Source: Halomonas sp.
GTDB lineage: Bacteria; Pseudomonadota; Gammaproteobacteria; Pseudomonadales; Halomonadaceae
Assembly (NCBI RefSeq): GCF_017515565.1
Contig: NZ_JAFWFN010000047.1
Location: 38,642 to 102,641, forward strand
Reading direction: 5' to 3'
Length of the DNA stretch: 64,000 bases
Numbering within the stretch: position 1 is the first letter of the stretch; each line of letters starts with the position of its first letter. Under the pieces are notes generated by a model. That model saw only the letters and a program-made list of their open reading frames with translations, had not been told where the DNA came from and searched no databases. The position numbers were made by a program, and so were the translations under genes. Below are positions 7,298-18,806 of the stretch, piece by piece.

Positions 7298-8977
7298 TTA
7301 GTCTTGACCCATCTGCTGCTTGATAAGATCACCGATAGTGGTCGGACCGCCTGCTGATTCGGGCTCTTGATCACGCAGTTTCTTCAGGTTCTGACGAGTA
7401 TCGTCTTGCTCTTTCGCCTTAATCGACAGATTGATCTGACGACTCTTACGATCGACGTTAACAATACGCGCTTCAACGCTGTCGCCTTCGTTCAGTACGT
7501 TGCGTGCATCTTCCACGCGGTCTGCACTGATCTCGGACGCTTTCAGAATAGCGATAACATCGGTCGCTAGCTCAACGTGAGCTTCTTTAGCGTCAACTTC
7601 AACGATACGGCCAGTCACAATGCTGCCCTTGTCGTTAACAGACAGGTATTCAGCAACCGGATCAGAATCCATTTGCTTAATACCTAAAGAAATACGCTCG
7701 CGCTCTGGATCGATAGAAAGGATGACGGCTTCAGCTTCGTCGCCTTTCTTGAAGTTGCGTACTGCTTCTTCGCCAGTTTCTGTCCAAGAGATATCGGACA
7801 GGTGAACCAGACCATCGATACCGCCTTCAAGGCCGATAAAGATACCAAAGTCAGTGATTGACTTGATGGTACCCGAAACGCGGTCGCCCTTGTTGTATTC
7901 AGCGTTGAAGGTTTCCCATGGGTTAGCAGTGCACTGCTTAATACCCAGAGAAATACGACGACGCTCTTCATCGATATCCAGAACCATAACGTCGACATCG
8001 TCGCCCACTTGGACAACTTTAGACGGATGGATGTTCTTGTTAGTCCAGTCCATTTCAGAAACGTGAACCAGACCTTCAACGCCTTCTTCCAGCTCAGCAA
8101 AGCAGCCGTAATCGGTCAGATTAGTGACCACGGCTTGAACTTTGGTGTTCTCCGGATAGCGCTGTTTGATGTTGACCCACGGATCTTCGCCAAGCTGCTT
8201 CAGACCTAGTGAAACGCGGTTACGCTCACGATCAAATTTCAGCACTTTAACGTTGATCTCGTCGCCAACAGCAACGATTTCAGACGGATGCTTGATGCGC
8301 TTCCACGCCATATCGGTGATGTGCAACAGGCCATCAACACCGCCTAGGTCAACGAAGGCACCGTAGTCAGTCAGGTTCTTAACGATACCTTTAATCTGCT
8401 GACCTTCCTGCAGAGTTGCCAGCAGCGCTTCGCGCTCGGCACTGTTCTCTGCTTCAAGCACGGCACGACGCGATACAACTACGTTGTTGCGCTTCGGATC
8501 AAGCTTGATGACTTTAAAGTCCAGCTCTTTGTTTTCCAGGTGCGCAGTGTCGCGAACCGGGCGAACGTCAACCAGAGAACCCGGCAAGAAGGCACGAATA
8601 GAATCAACTTCGACGGTGAAGCCGCCTTTGACTTTACCGTTGATCACGCCTTTGATGACTTCGTCTTTCTCGAAGGCTGCTTCCAGAACCTTCCAAGCTT
8701 CTGCGCGCTTGGCTTTCTCACGGGACAGACGCGTTTCACCGAAGCCATCTTCAACGGCTTCCAATGCAACGTGAACGTCGTCACCGATAGCGATGTTTAG
8801 CTCACCGTTTTCATCGCGGAATTGTGACGCTGGAATCTGACCTTCAGATTTTAGACCAGCGTTGACGGTAACCCAGTCACCATCGATGTCGACAACCTGA
8901 GCCGCGACAATAGCGCCTGGCTCCATATTGATGTCGTTAAGGGACTGTTCAAACAGTTCAGCAAAGCTTTCGCTCAT
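7298..8977 (-). CDS. rpsA: 30S ribosomal protein S1
   Basis: The largest 30S protein; it binds and unfolds mRNA leaders to promote initiation. The 559-residue product (E. coli 557) carries six S1/OB repeats. The first two contact the ribosome and the last four bind RNA, marked by the repeated pattern [45 protein letters not shown]. The start is ATG at 8977 with AGGAAA six bases upstream. It follows cmk on the same strand, the usual cmk-rpsA order, and ends at a strong terminator. S1 represses its own translation in E. coli; a structured leader is present here too. Confidence 0.98.
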   Translation of the reverse strand: MSESFAELFEQSLNDINMEPGAIVAAQVVDIDGDWVTVNAGLKSEGQIPASQFRDENGELNIAIGDDVHVALEAVEDGFGETRLSREKAKRAEAWKVLEAAFEKDEVIKGVINGKVKGGFTVEVDSIRAFLPGSLVDVRPVRDTAHLENKELDFKVIKLDPKRNNVVVSRRAVLEAENSAEREALLATLQEGQQIKGIVKNLTDYGAFVDLGGVDGLLHITDMAWKRIKHPSEIVAVGDEINVKVLKFDRERNRVSLGLKQLGEDPWVNIKQRYPENTKVQAVVTNLTDYGCFAELEEGVEGLVHVSEMDWTNKNIHPSKVVQVGDDVDVMVLDIDEERRRISLGIKQCTANPWETFNAEYNKGDRVSGTIKSITDFGIFIGLEGGIDGLVHLSDISWTETGEEAVRNFKKGDEAEAVILSIDPERERISLGIKQMDSDPVAEYLSVNDKGSIVTGRIVEVDAKEAHVELATDVIAILKASEISADRVEDARNVLNEGDSVEARIVNVDRKSRQINLSIKAKEQDDTRQNLKKLRDQEPESAGGPTTIGDLIKQQMGQD

Positions 8978-9160
8978 GGTTTTCCTACGTGATCAACGTT
9001 GTTGAGGCATAAATGCCTTCTCCGCACCACCAGCGAGTACGGGCCTAATGTCATTCTGCTTTTGGAGGTGTTAGCGCTGGTTAGACCTGACCGGGCTCAC
9101 TGATATGTAATATCGCCCTGCCACGTCGTGACACCTTTCCAAAAACGCCGCAAGGGAGAA
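8978..9160 (-). promoter_or_regulatory. rpsA leader region
   Basis: 183 bases between the cmk stop and the rpsA start. Reading the minus strand, a small hairpin, AGGCA-ttta-TGCCT, lies at 9018-9005, about 30 bases before the start codon. In E. coli the rpsA leader folds into hairpins that replace a strong ribosome site and mediate S1 autocontrol; a similar role is inferred only from position. No clear promoter was identified. Confidence 0.35.
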
Positions 9161-9850
9161 TCAAATGCCGTTTGCCATGCCACGCTGGGCAAGCAAAACG
9201 GTCAACCGTTCAACCACTTCCGGTATGCTCAGGCGTGTGGTATCAAGCGTAATGGCATCATCTGCCGGCTTGAGAGGGGCCACACTGCGCTGCGTGTCGC
9301 GTGCATCGCGTGCCTGAATCTCCTTTAAAAGACTCGAAAGACTAGCATCCACCCCGGCTTCCTGCAACTGTTGATACCGCCGATGGGCTCGTTCTTCCGC
9401 GCTTGCCGTTAGAAAAATCTTTAGCGGCGCCTCGGGAAACACCACGGTTCCCATGTCCCGACCGTCTGCCACTAACCCTGGCGACTGACAGAAGTCGCGC
9501 TGGCGCTGGAAGAGCGCCTCACGCACAAAGGGCAACACCGCCACTTGAGAAGCCCGCTCACCCGCCTGCTCAGTGCGAATAGCACGGGTAACGTCTTCTC
9601 CTTCCAGCAGCGTGCGGGGTTGGCCCTCTTCTACAGGAAAAGCAACGTCTAACTGCACCGCAAGCTTGGCAAGCGCTGCCTCATCATCCAGGGCAACGCC
9701 GTGCTTCACTGCCGCCTGGGCAGTAAGCCGGTAGAGCGCACCGCTGTCGAGCAAGTGCCACCCCAAGCGCTCGGCCATGAGGCTACTAATAGTACCCTTG
9801 CCCGCCCCACCGGGGCCATCAATGGTCAGCACGGGCACATTAAGCGTCAT
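9161..9850 (-). CDS. cmk: Cytidylate kinase
   Basis: Transfers phosphate from ATP to CMP and dCMP in pyrimidine nucleotide recycling. The P-loop is [12 protein letters not shown] at residues 9-20. The CMP-binding segment [20 protein letters not shown] and the lid residues [11 protein letters not shown] are all present; length is about 229. I use the ATG at 9850 ([13 protein letters not shown]) and not one 18 bases upstream, because GGAGGG sits five bases before it and the protein then begins as in the family. This start lies inside the end of aroA, whose TAA is at 9842-9840, so translation is coupled. Confidence 0.95.
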   Translation of the reverse strand: MTLNVPVLTIDGPGGAGKGTISSLMAERLGWHLLDSGALYRLTAQAAVKHGVALDDEAALAKLAVQLDVAFPVEEGQPRTLLEGEDVTRAIRTEQAGERASQVAVLPFVREALFQRQRDFCQSPGLVADGRDMGTVVFPEAPLKIFLTASAEERAHRRYQQLQEAGVDASLSSLLKEIQARDARDTQRSVAPLKPADDAITLDTTRLSIPEVVERLTVLLAQRGMANGI

Positions 9851-12131
9851 TACTGCCCTCCACACCAATATTCACACCAATGCGCTGCGCTAATGCGACA
9901 AAATCAGGGAACGAGGTCGCCACGTTGGCGCAATCATCAATAATGATCTCATCGCTAGCCCGTAGCGATGCGATGGCAAACGACATGGCGATACGGTGAT
10001 CACCCAAACTGTCGATCCGTCCGCCGCCGTAGCTGGGCACTTGGTCATTACCGTTGCCTACGATGTCGACCCCATCCTCTACAACGTGGTGCTCGACACC
10101 CAATACTGCTAAACCATCGGCCATCGCCTGAATGCGATCCGACTCTTTGACACGTAGCTCTTCAGCGCCCCGCAGGCGCGTAGTGCCCTGGGCGTTAGCA
10201 GCAGCGATAAACAGCGCCGGAAACTCATCAATGGCTAACGGTACTTGCTCGACCGGTATGTCGATACCTTTTAAAGGCGCATAGCGAATGCGAATATCCG
10301 CAACGGGTTCCCCACCCACTTCGCGCTCATTTTCAAGCGACAGATTGGCGCCCATCAGCGTAAGAATATTAATCACGCCAATACGCGTTGGGTTTATCCC
10401 TACGTGCTCAAGGGTAATATCGGCTCCTGGCGTAATTGCGGCCGCTACCAAAAAGAACGTTGCTGACGAAATGTCCGACGGCACATCAATGGGGCTGGCA
10501 GTAAGCTTGCCACCGCCCTGCAACCAGCAGGTATCACCTTCACGGGAAACCGCGTAGCCAAAGCCATTAAGCATGCGCTCGGTATGGTCGCGGGTGGGTG
10601 CTGGCTCACGCACCTTGGTTTCACCCTCAGCGTATACACCCGCCAACAGCAGGCAGGACTTCACCTGGGCACTGGCCATTGGCATGTCGTAGAAAATACC
10701 TTTAAGCGGCGCACCGCCTTTGATATTAAGCGGCGGGCGCCCACCCTCTGCCGTATCAATAGTGGTGCCCATTAAGCGCAACGGGTCTGCCACACGCCCC
10801 ATCGGACGCTTGGTTAGAGATTCATCGCCTGTCAGTTCGCTATCAAATGCCTGACCTGCCAGCAAGCCTGCGAACAAGCGCATAGCCGTACCGGAGTTAC
10901 CCACATAAATCGGGCCTGAAGGGGCTTTAAGTCCATGCATGCCAACCCCATGAATGGTGACCCGCCCTTGGTGCGGCCCTTCGATCGCCACGCCCATCTC
11001 ACGAAACGCTTGAAGGGTCGCCAAGCTGTCTTCACCTTCTAAAAAGCCCTTAACCTCGGTCACACCTTCGGCTAATGCACCAAGCATAATAGAGCGGTGA
11101 GACATGGATTTATCGCCCGGCACGCGCAAGCGGCCTTGCGCTTGGCCACCGGGACTCACCCGATAGGTAACCTTACCCTGTGGTTGCATGTGATATTCCG
11201 CCTGATAACTAGTTTTATTAAGTAAGGTGTCAAAGTAGTGTCGCGCATGGCTAGCGCGATCAAAAGTGGCAATCAGCGCATCGCTGTCGCCACGTTCAAC
11301 GGCCTGCCTTAGTCGCGCTAAGCCCGCTTCAAAATCATCTAACGAGGACAACACCGCGTCACGGTTAGCAATAAATATGTCCCGCCACATGACCGGGTCG
11401 CTGCCAGCAATGCGGGTAAAGTCGCGAAAACCACCCGCTGCATAGCGAAAAATATCTAGCCGCTCATCTTGGCGGGCCAAAGTGTCTACCAAGGAAAAGG
11501 CCAGCAAATGCGGCAAATGGCTGGTGCGCGCCAGCACCTGATCGTGTCGCTCAACGCTCATCTGCAGAACTTGTGCGCCACAGGCTTGCCATAAAGCCTC
11601 TACCCGCGCTAATGCGTCGGCATTAACATCAGGCTCAGGGGTAAGAATCACTTTATGGTTGACGTAAAGCGATGAGTTAGCCGCCGCGACGCCGCTTTTT
11701 TCAGAGCCTGCTATAGGGTGCCCTAGCACCATATTGCTCGGCACACAGCCAAATACCCGCTCAGCACATTCACGGATGGTTGCTTTAGTGCTGCCAACAT
11801 CGGTGATCGTCACGTTATTCGCCGCCGCAGAGAGCCCTTCTGACAGCGTCTGCATAACGCTCTCCATGGCAAGCACCGGTACGGCCAACACCACCATGGA
11901 AACGCCATCAAGGAGCTTGGCAAGCTGCGTGCCTCCAGCGTCAATCAGCCCCATCTCCACCCCGAGAGCGACTTCGCTTGCGTTAGGGTCACAGGCAACA
12001 ATCTGGCCGTTAAATCCTGAGGAACGAAGCGCCGCCGCCAAAGAGCCACCGATTAGGCCAAGCCCGACGATCAGTAGCCGAGGTTCATGACATATCACCT
12101 GATGGTTACTATTTGGTACCCGCTTTGTCAC
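9840..12131 (-). CDS. tyrA-aroA: Fused prephenate dehydrogenase / EPSP synthase (TyrA-AroA)
   Basis: A 763-residue bifunctional protein. Residues 1-300 form an NAD(P)-binding prephenate (or arogenate) dehydrogenase with [14 protein letters not shown] near residue 22 and [12 protein letters not shown] near 138, used for tyrosine. Residues from about 320 form 5-enolpyruvylshikimate-3-phosphate synthase with [22 protein letters not shown] and [11 protein letters not shown], the sixth step of the shikimate pathway. The same fusion is known in pseudomonads. The start is GTG at 12131, sharing GTGA with the pheA stop, so translation is coupled. The [18 protein letters not shown] region suggests ordinary AroA architecture; glyphosate class was not assessed. 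Confidence 0.95.
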   Translation of the reverse strand: MTKRVPNSNHQVICHEPRLLIVGLGLIGGSLAAALRSSGFNGQIVACDPNASEVALGVEMGLIDAGGTQLAKLLDGVSMVVLAVPVLAMESVMQTLSEGLSAAANNVTITDVGSTKATIRECAERVFGCVPSNMVLGHPIAGSEKSGVAAANSSLYVNHKVILTPEPDVNADALARVEALWQACGAQVLQMSVERHDQVLARTSHLPHLLAFSLVDTLARQDERLDIFRYAAGGFRDFTRIAGSDPVMWRDIFIANRDAVLSSLDDFEAGLARLRQAVERGDSDALIATFDRASHARHYFDTLLNKTSYQAEYHMQPQGKVTYRVSPGGQAQGRLRVPGDKSMSHRSIMLGALAEGVTEVKGFLEGEDSLATLQAFREMGVAIEGPHQGRVTIHGVGMHGLKAPSGPIYVGNSGTAMRLFAGLLAGQAFDSELTGDESLTKRPMGRVADPLRLMGTTIDTAEGGRPPLNIKGGAPLKGIFYDMPMASAQVKSCLLLAGVYAEGETKVREPAPTRDHTERMLNGFGYAVSREGDTCWLQGGGKLTASPIDVPSDISSATFFLVAAAITPGADITLEHVGINPTRIGVINILTLMGANLSLENEREVGGEPVADIRIRYAPLKGIDIPVEQVPLAIDEFPALFIAAANAQGTTRLRGAEELRVKESDRIQAMADGLAVLGVEHHVVEDGVDIVGNGNDQVPSYGGGRIDSLGDHRIAMSFAIASLRASDEIIIDDCANVATSFPDFVALAQRIGVNIGVEGSNDA

Positions 12132-13219
12132 AGCACGCCCTGGGGGTAAGAGCCCAGCACCCGTAGCTCAGAGGCGCGCAGCTTAACTTCATCCAGCACG
12201 GCAGCCACTTGAGGTTCGTCACGATGGCCCTTGAAATCGATGAAGAACACGTAGTTCCAGGCACCTGTACGTGAAGGCCGCGTTTCAATACGCGTTAAAT
12301 CAATTTTGTGGCGGTGGAAGGGCTCTAGTAAATCGTGCAAGGCCCCCGGCTGGTTGCGCATGGCAACGACAATCGACGTTTTGTCCTCACCGGACATCGG
12401 CACATCTTGATTGCCAATGATCAAGAAACGCGTCGAGTTATCAGGACGGTCTTCAATCTTGTCGGCAATACGCTCAAGCCCGTAGAGCTTAGCGGCCATG
12501 TCACCGGCAATCGCGGCGCTATGCCATTCGGTTTTCACCAGCTTGGCGGCTTCTGCATTTGACGACACCGGCACCCGTTCAGCGTGGGGATAATGGGCAT
12601 CCAGCCACTTACGGCATTGGCCAAATGACTGCGGGTGAGAATAAATTCTGGAGACTTTATCCTTGCGGGTCGTCTCGCTGATCAATAGGTGGTGGTGAAT
12701 ACGCAGCACCACTTCACCGCAAATCTTGATCGAGGAATCCATAAACGTATCGAGGGTATGGTTAACAACACCCTCGGTTGAATTTTCAACCGGCACCACG
12801 CCGTAGTTAACAGCGCCCGCTTCTACTTCACGGAAGACTTCGTCAATAGCCGCCATTGGAAGGCTAACCGCACTTTCGCCAAAGTGCTTTAACGCTGCTT
12901 GCTGCGTAAAGGTGCCCTCAGGGCCGAGGTAGGCAACTTTGACAGGCTGCTCAAGGGCAAGACACGCCGACATGATTTCACGAAATAGCCGCGCCATTTC
13001 CTCAGCATCAAGCGGGCCTGAATTAAGCGCCATAATACGGCGTAATACCTGCGCTTCTCGCTCAGGGCGATAAAACACGGCATCTTTATCTTCGGCTAGC
13101 TTAACGTGGGCTACTTGCTGAGCACAGCTCGCCCGCTCGCTAATCAAGCGCAATATATCGCCATCTAACTGGTCGATACGTTGACGTAATTCGTCCAAAA
13201 CAATCGGCGTATCGGACAT
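12128..13219 (-). CDS. pheA: Chorismate mutase / prephenate dehydratase (P-protein)
   Basis: Makes phenylpyruvate from chorismate in two steps. Residues 1-90 are the AroQ-type mutase (LRQRIDQLDGDILRLISER; YRPEREAQVLRRI). Residues about 93-275 are the dehydratase, with YLGPEGTFTQQAA, the NSTEGVVNHTLD loop and DDST-like SNTRFLII near 265. Residues about 280-363 are an ACT domain with the Phe-sensing signature GALHDLL and ETRPSRTGAW, so feedback inhibition by phenylalanine is expected. The 363-residue length is normal. It is five bases downstream of serC and overlaps tyrA-aroA. Confidence 0.97.
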   Translation of the reverse strand: MSDTPIVLDELRQRIDQLDGDILRLISERASCAQQVAHVKLAEDKDAVFYRPEREAQVLRRIMALNSGPLDAEEMARLFREIMSACLALEQPVKVAYLGPEGTFTQQAALKHFGESAVSLPMAAIDEVFREVEAGAVNYGVVPVENSTEGVVNHTLDTFMDSSIKICGEVVLRIHHHLLISETTRKDKVSRIYSHPQSFGQCRKWLDAHYPHAERVPVSSNAEAAKLVKTEWHSAAIAGDMAAKLYGLERIADKIEDRPDNSTRFLIIGNQDVPMSGEDKTSIVVAMRNQPGALHDLLEPFHRHKIDLTRIETRPSRTGAWNYVFFIDFKGHRDEPQVAAVLDEVKLRASELRVLGSYPQGVL

Positions 13220-13224
13220 GATGG

Positions 13225-14328
13225 TTAGCCCCTTCGTTGTTCAAAATCCGCCATAAAGGCGATTAACGCATCAACTGCTTCTTCAGGCACGGCGTTGTAT
13301 AAACTGGCACGCATGCCGCCTACGCTACGGTGGCCTTTCAGATTAAGCAGTCCCGCCTCGTCCGCTTCTTGTAAAAACGCTTTATCTAGCGCGGCATCTG
13401 CCAACACAAAGGGCACGTTCATGCGAGAGCGATTAGGACGAGCAATGGGGTTGCTATAAAACGCGCTGGCATCAATCGCTGCGTAAAGCTTGTCCGCTTT
13501 GCGCTGATTAAGGGCATCCATTGCGTTAAGGCCACCCATATCATCTTTAAGCCACTGGAATACTAGCCCCGACAAGTACCAAGCATAGGTTGGCGGCGTA
13601 TTGACCATAGAGCCCGCTTCTGCAAGCAACTGATAATCAAATAGCGAAGGCGCGCCGGGCACCGCTTTACCTAATAAATCATCGCGCACGATGACCAGCG
13701 TCAACCCCGCAGGGCCAATATTCTTTTGGGCACCCGCATAGATAACGCCGAAATCAGCCACGTTAATCGGGCCAGAAAGAATGTTCGACGACATATCGCA
13801 CACAAGCGGTAGCACCGAACCATCGGCACGATGGGCAACAGGCGTATAATCGAACTCTAACCCGCCGATTGTTTCGTTCGACGTATAGTGCAGATAGGCC
13901 GCGTCACTGCTTAAGGCTAGCGTATCTAGAGCAGGCACTGCTGTATTGCCATTCGCTTCGCTGCTACCCGCTAAATGGCAGCGGTAGCCTAAATGCTTTG
14001 CTTCGCTAAGTGCTTTTTTACCCCAAATACCGGTCTGGATAAAATTGGCACTGCCACCCGCGCTTAACAAGTTCATGGGTAGCATGGCGAACTGCATACT
14101 GGCGCCGCCTTGCAGAAACAGCACTTTGTAGTTACTGGGAATATTCAGTAACGCTCGCAGGTCGGCTTCTGCGCGCTCGGCAATGGCCACGAATTCATCG
14201 CTACGATGACTCATTTCCATTACCGACAGGCCGCGCCCGTGATAATCCAGCAGTTCGTTGCGTGCGCGCTCAAGTACGGCAGCAGGCAGGGCCGCAGGCC
14301 CTGCACAAAAGTTATAATGACGTGTCAT
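13225..14328 (-). CDS. serC: Phosphoserine aminotransferase
   Basis: PLP enzyme that converts 3-phosphohydroxypyruvate to phosphoserine, and also acts in pyridoxal phosphate synthesis. Seen: [10 protein letters not shown] at the N-terminus, [14 protein letters not shown], and the lysine that binds PLP in [14 protein letters not shown] place the start at ATG 14328 ([11 protein letters not shown]), which matches the family; a start eight codons upstream (14352) is also open. Either way the gene begins inside the 3' end of gyrA. The gyrA-serC-pheA-tyrA/aroA-cmk-rpsA order is the same as in pseudomonads. Confidence 0.95.
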   Translation of the reverse strand: MTRHYNFCAGPAALPAAVLERARNELLDYHGRGLSVMEMSHRSDEFVAIAERAEADLRALLNIPSNYKVLFLQGGASMQFAMLPMNLLSAGGSANFIQTGIWGKKALSEAKHLGYRCHLAGSSEANGNTAVPALDTLALSSDAAYLHYTSNETIGGLEFDYTPVAHRADGSVLPLVCDMSSNILSGPINVADFGVIYAGAQKNIGPAGLTLVIVRDDLLGKAVPGAPSLFDYQLLAEAGSMVNTPPTYAWYLSGLVFQWLKDDMGGLNAMDALNQRKADKLYAAIDASAFYSNPIARPNRSRMNVPFVLADAALDKAFLQEADEAGLLNLKGHRSVGGMRASLYNAVPEEAVDALIAFMADFEQRRG

Positions 14329-17017
14329 CGGTTCCCGGTTCCTGTGCGCCATCTTCAGCTATGTTTGACTCACCCTCTTCAAGCGCTTCAAAGTCGCTTT
14401 CCGCGGGTTCATCAACACGAACGGTTTTCACCAGCTTCTCTTCTTTGCCTAAACGAATCAGCATCACACCCTGCGTGTTACGCGAAGTCGTGGAGACTTC
14501 TTCGACGCGGGTACGCACCAACGTGCCACGGTCGGTAATCAGCATCATTTCATCGCTGTCGTACACCTGCATAGCAGCCACTAACGAACCATTACGTTCG
14601 CTGGTTTGCATTGCGATAACGCCTTGCCCCCCACGGCCACGCAGCGGGAACTCTTCTAAGCGTGTGCGCTTGCCGTAGCCATTCTCACTGGCGGTCATAA
14701 TGTAAATCTGACCTTCCGACTGGATCTGCTCCTGCGGCTCTACCTGCTGCTCCACATCGGCCTCTGCATCCGCTTCAGCGTCAATCTGCTGACTCTTGGG
14801 AATAATCAAGCCGATCACTTCGGCATTCTTCGCTAAGCGCATGCCACGCACGCCGCGCGCGGTGCGGCCCATAGCCCGCACGTTGCCTTCCTCAAAGCGG
14901 ATTGCCTTACCGTTTGAGGAGAGCAGCATGGCGTGGTCGGCGCCGGAAGTAATGGCGGCCCCCACCAAGCGATCACTCTCTTCCAGGTCAATGGCAATCA
15001 AACCGACGCTACGCGGACGGGAGAACTGCTCAAGACTGGTACGTTTAACGGTACCGTTTGCCGTGGCAAAGAAAATGTAGTGCTCTGGGTCGTAATCGCG
15101 CACCGGCAGAATCGCGTTAACCGCCTCGCCCTCTTCCAAGGGCAGCATATTAACCAGCGGTTTACCCCGTGAACCTCGGCTAGCGTTGGGCATTTCATAG
15201 ACTTTCAGCCAGTACACTTTGCCACGATTTGAGAACAGCAACACGGTATCGTGAGTAGACGCCACCAGCAGGTGCTCGATGACATCCTCATCTTTCATGG
15301 CAGTGGCTGACTTGCCACGGCCACCCCGGCGCTGAGCTTGGTAGTCTGACAACGGCTGGGTCTTGGCGTAGCCAGAGCGGGAGACGGTTACCACCATATC
15401 CTCTTCGGCGATCAGATCTTCAATAGAAAGATCCAAGTGGCTAGCCTGAATTTCTGTACGGCGGTCATCACCAAACTGGTCACGCACCGCGTGCAGCTCT
15501 TCACGGATAACTTCCATTAGCCGCTCTGGCGAGGCCAAAATTGCCGTGAATTCAGCAATTTTCTCCAGAATCGTCAGGTACTCACTCAGCAGCTTTTCAG
15601 TTTCAAGGCCGGTTAAGCGGTGCAGGCGAAGCTCAAGGATCGCCTGCGCCTGAGCAGGCGACAAGCGGTACTCGGTAGCTGACGGGTTAAGGCCAAAGCC
15701 TTCATCGAGATCTTCGGGCTTACAAGAGGTAGCACCAGCGCGTTCCAACATGGCGGTAACCTGACCCGGGGGCCAAATTTTAGCCAGCAGCTTTTCGCGG
15801 GCTTCTGCCGCGTTGGGCGACGCCTTAATCAGCTCAATAACTTCATCAATGTTAGAGATGGCAACGGCCAAGCCTTCTAACAAATGGCCACGCTCACGGG
15901 CTTTCTTCAGCTCATACAGCGTGCGGCGGGTAACCACTTCACGGCGATGACGAATAAACGCTTCGAGCATCTCTTTAAGATTGAGCGTGCGCGGCTGGCC
16001 GTTTTCCAGCGCCACCATATTGATACCAAACACGTTTTGCAGCTGTGTTTGAGCAAACAGGTTATTAACCACGACCTCGCCAGACTCGCCGCGCTTAACT
16101 TCAATCACCACACGCAGGCCATCTTTATCCGACTCATCGCGCAGCTCGGCAATGCCCTCAATCTTTTTCTCTTTCACCAGCTCGGCGATTTTTTCAATCA
16201 ACCGCGCTTTGTTCACCTGATACGGCAGCTCAGAGATAATGATGTGGTCACGACCACTCTTATCATGATGCTCAATGGTATGACAGGCACGCACGTAAAT
16301 GCGCCCTCGCCCTGTGCGGTAAGCATCTAAAATGCCCGCACGGCCATTAATAATGCCGCCGGTGGGGAAATCCGGCCCAGGAATGTACTGCATTAAGTCA
16401 TCAACGGTGAGCGTATAATCGTCGATTAACGCCAGGCACCCATCGATCACCTCCCGCATGTTATGCGGCGGGATATTGGTGGCCATGCCCACCGCGATGC
16501 CCGATGACCCATTAATCAGCAGATTGGGCACTTTCGTCGGCATGACGGCGGGAATACGTTCGGTGCCGTCGTAGTTGTCTACCCAATCGACCGTATCTTT
16601 TTCCAGATCGGCCAGAAGCTCGTGGGCGAGGCGCGCCATGCGCACCTCGGTGTAACGCATAGCGGCGGCGCTGTCCCCATCGATGGAACCAAAGTTACCT
16701 TGGCCATCGACCAGCACGTGGCGCATGGAGAAGTGCTGGGCCATACGTACGATGGTGTCATAAACCGCACTGTCACCGTGCGGGTGGTATTTACCGATGA
16801 CATCGCCGACGACACGCGCCGACTTCTTGTACGGTTTATTCCAGTCATTGCCCAGTTCATGCATGGCAAAAAGCACACGCCGGTGAACAGGCTTGAGGCC
16901 GTCGCGCACGTCGGGGAGCGCACGACCGATAATGACACTCATCGCATAGTCGAGGTACGACTGTTTGAGCTCGTCTTCAATATTGACGGGCAAGATTTCT
17001 CTGGCGATGTCACCCAT
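14312..17017 (-). CDS. gyrA: DNA gyrase subunit A
   Basis: Breakage-reunion subunit of gyrase, 901 residues. The active-site tyrosine is Y122 in AMRYTEVRM. The quinolone-determining region reads [12 protein letters not shown] with S83 and D87, the drug-sensitive residues in E. coli numbering. The GyrA box in the C-terminal wheel is QRRGGRGKS, and the protein ends in an acidic tail with an extra Asp/Glu-rich insert ([13 protein letters not shown]) near residue 750. A ribosome site, AAAGGA, precedes the ATG. serC starts inside its last codons. Confidence 0.98.
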   Translation of the reverse strand: MGDIAREILPVNIEDELKQSYLDYAMSVIIGRALPDVRDGLKPVHRRVLFAMHELGNDWNKPYKKSARVVGDVIGKYHPHGDSAVYDTIVRMAQHFSMRHVLVDGQGNFGSIDGDSAAAMRYTEVRMARLAHELLADLEKDTVDWVDNYDGTERIPAVMPTKVPNLLINGSSGIAVGMATNIPPHNMREVIDGCLALIDDYTLTVDDLMQYIPGPDFPTGGIINGRAGILDAYRTGRGRIYVRACHTIEHHDKSGRDHIIISELPYQVNKARLIEKIAELVKEKKIEGIAELRDESDKDGLRVVIEVKRGESGEVVVNNLFAQTQLQNVFGINMVALENGQPRTLNLKEMLEAFIRHRREVVTRRTLYELKKARERGHLLEGLAVAISNIDEVIELIKASPNAAEAREKLLAKIWPPGQVTAMLERAGATSCKPEDLDEGFGLNPSATEYRLSPAQAQAILELRLHRLTGLETEKLLSEYLTILEKIAEFTAILASPERLMEVIREELHAVRDQFGDDRRTEIQASHLDLSIEDLIAEEDMVVTVSRSGYAKTQPLSDYQAQRRGGRGKSATAMKDEDVIEHLLVASTHDTVLLFSNRGKVYWLKVYEMPNASRGSRGKPLVNMLPLEEGEAVNAILPVRDYDPEHYIFFATANGTVKRTSLEQFSRPRSVGLIAIDLEESDRLVGAAITSGADHAMLLSSNGKAIRFEEGNVRAMGRTARGVRGMRLAKNAEVIGLIIPKSQQIDAEADAEADVEQQVEPQEQIQSEGQIYIMTASENGYGKRTRLEEFPLRGRGGQGVIAMQTSERNGSLVAAMQVYDSDEMMLITDRGTLVRTRVEEVSTTSRNTQGVMLIRLGKEEKLVKTVRVDEPAESDFEALEEGESNIAEDGAQEPGTDDTSL

Positions 17018-17067
17018 GAAAGTCAGATCCTTTGCACTGCATTGGCACTGCGAGAGTTGAAAGCGCT

Positions 17068-17102
17068 TAAAAATGCCGCCCCCGATAAAACCACAGGGCG
17101 GC
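17068..17102 (-). terminator. Rho-independent terminator after the fadM-like gene
   Basis: On the minus strand GCCGCCC (17102-17096), a 14-base loop, GGGCGGC (17081-17075), then ATTTTTAAG. It lies about 65 bases after the stop of the thioesterase gene and 50 before gyrA, so it separates the two transcripts. Confidence 0.75.
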
Positions 17103-17167
17103 GCGCAGATACTCTGCCATCATACCACTGCATAAGCACCAAGGGCAGTCAGGGGCATCGCCTTCGA

Positions 17168-17605
17168 TTATTGCGCTGTAAACGCTTCTTTTGTAACCAC
17201 GACACTTTCAAGCACGTCACGCACGTCGCCTTCAATGGCCGCGGCTTTATTGGCTTTCATATCAAGTAGCACAAAGGTGAGATCCGCCTGGGCGACCAGC
17301 GCGCCATCTTTACGCAGGATGCGGTGGTGGCAAAGCGCACTGCGCTCACCTACTTCGACAATACCCGTCAAAACATGAAGATCATCGTTCTGCACCGCCG
17401 CCGCGCGGTAATCAATATTCAAATTAACGACCACAAACGCATACCCTGATTGGTGAAGTTGCTTGATCAATCGGGGATGCTCATCAAAAAAGGCCCAGCG
17501 CCCCTCCTCCATGAACTCAAGGTAGCGCGCGTTATTTACGTGGCCATAGCCATCCAAGTGATAGCCGCGGACCCGCATACCTACCTGTGTAATTGACCCT
17601 GACAT
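17168..17605 (-). CDS. fadM: FadM-like acyl-CoA thioesterase (hotdog fold)
   Basis: A 145-residue single-domain hotdog thioesterase. The segment VRGYHLDGYGHVNNARYLEF holds the catalytic Asp-rich start and the HVNNARY helix; it is closer to E. coli FadM (long-chain acyl-CoA thioesterase) than to YbgC, and AFVVVNLNIDYRAAA and TFVLLDMK also follow FadM. It would hydrolyse acyl-CoA in the cytoplasm, for example products that stall beta-oxidation. The start follows AAAGGAGAC. Its leader carries three tandem 13-bp repeats. It is divergent from rdgC. Confidence 0.8.
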   Translation of the reverse strand: MSGSITQVGMRVRGYHLDGYGHVNNARYLEFMEEGRWAFFDEHPRLIKQLHQSGYAFVVVNLNIDYRAAAVQNDDLHVLTGIVEVGERSALCHHRILRKDGALVAQADLTFVLLDMKANKAAAIEGDVRDVLESVVVTKEAFTAQ

Positions 17606-17623
17606 AGTGTCTCCTTTTCGATG

Positions 17624-17663
17624 ACTGTTTTTAATAACTGCTTTTAATAACCGTTTTTCAATA
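17624..17663. repeat. Three tandem 13-bp repeats upstream of the fadM-like gene
   Basis: Copies: ACTGTTTTTAATA (17624-17636), ACTGCTTTTAATA (17637-17649) and the degenerate ACCGTTTTTCAATA (17650-17663). They start 19 bases upstream of the thioesterase ATG, within its leader or promoter. A similar CAGCTTTTAATAACC occurs before nth near 29488. They could be a repeated operator or a slippage product. Confidence 0.75.
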
Positions 17664-17808
17664 TCTGTGTGTGGTTGAGCGAGTTGGCAAAACAGCCCTA
17701 ATCAAACACAAGTTTAAAACGTACGCAACAACACGACATTCCCCGAGGTGCTAGCAGGAAAGGTCTGCTTTCGACATAATGTGCCACCTTTTAAATAGGA
17801 TTGGTGAC

Positions 17809-18747
17809 ATGTGGTTTAAGCACCTGCATTTATATCGCCTTCACGGCGCCCCTGAGCTAGACAGTTCAGCATTAGCAAGCGCACTCGATATCCATGCAGC
17901 CAAGCCTCTTGGAAATGCCGATGCACGGCGCCTTGGTTGGACAGCGCCCGCAGGCCGCTTAAGCGGCGGACAATTGCTGCATGAAATCCAGGGGCACCGG
18001 CTAATTTCAGCGCTGCGCCAGGAGCGATTACTGCCTGCTTCAGTGGTTAAAGAAGAAGTTGACGAAAAAGTCGCGGATATTGAGGCCAGCGAAGGCCGTA
18101 AAGTTACGCGCAAAGAAAAAACCGCATTAAAAGAGCAAGTTACGGAAGCGCTGCTGCCGCGTGCCTTTGTACGCAGCCAGAAAGTCGACGTGTGGTGGGA
18201 TACCCGCCGCCACCTGATCGGCATTAATGCCAGCTCACGTACCCGCGCAGAAGATATCCTAGACTTACTCCGAGAAACCCTTGGCAGTTTAAAAGCTACG
18301 CCGATCTCATCGCAAACGCTGCCCATTCGTGCCATGACCACATGGCTTGGCGATCCTGCCAGCCGCCCATCGGATCTTCAACTGGGCGATCAGGTGGAGC
18401 TTAAAGCCAAAGGCGACGACGGCGTTTTACGGGCGCGCCAGGTAGACTTAGACAGCGACGAGATTCAACAGCTACTCGAAAGTGGCCGCCAAGCAAGTAA
18501 ACTCGCTATTAGCCTAGAGGGTCGCTTAAGCTTTGTACTCCACGACGATTTAGCACTTAAATCGCTGCGTTTTGGCGACACGCTAATCGAAGAGGCTGAC
18601 CACGCCGATGATGGCGACGACGCCCTGGCACGCCTGGAAACCGACTTTATTTTAATGGCACAGGCGCTATCCGACGACGTCACCCGCTTATTGGAGTGGC
18701 TCGGAGGTGAAACACAGCGGGAACCTGCCGCGCAGCAAGAAGCCTAA
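17809..18747 (+). CDS. rdgC: Recombination-associated protein RdgC
   Basis: A ring-shaped DNA-binding protein that limits RecA function and is needed in recombination-deficient E. coli. The 312-residue product starts MWFKHLHLYRL, has LPRAFVRSQ near 120, a long basic helix EASEGRKVTRKEKTALKEQV, and ends with FILMAQALSDDV followed by LLEWLGGE, all matching RdgC. I use ATG 17809 with AGGATTGGTGAC ahead of it, rather than an in-frame ATG ten codons upstream that gives a non-family extension. The upstream gap from 17606 is shared with the divergent fadM-like gene. Confidence 0.95.
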   Translation: MWFKHLHLYRLHGAPELDSSALASALDIHAAKPLGNADARRLGWTAPAGRLSGGQLLHEIQGHRLISALRQERLLPASVVKEEVDEKVADIEASEGRKVTRKEKTALKEQVTEALLPRAFVRSQKVDVWWDTRRHLIGINASSRTRAEDILDLLRETLGSLKATPISSQTLPIRAMTTWLGDPASRPSDLQLGDQVELKAKGDDGVLRARQVDLDSDEIQQLLESGRQASKLAISLEGRLSFVLHDDLALKSLRFGDTLIEEADHADDGDDALARLETDFILMAQALSDDVTRLLEWLGGETQREPAAQQEA

Positions 18748-18806
18748 TGGCTACTTTTGCTGGCGCTGAACATCGACTTACTTCTACTTAACGCCCAACG
18801 GATCGC

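Noticed and set aside
14312-17017. Quinolone-resistance substitution in gyrA
   Set aside because: S83 and D87 are both the sensitive residues, so no resistance is indicated.
16622-17269. Open frame of 215 codons antisense to the start of gyrA
   Set aside because: It runs opposite a well-supported gyrA gene, has no ribosome site and no recognisable protein features.
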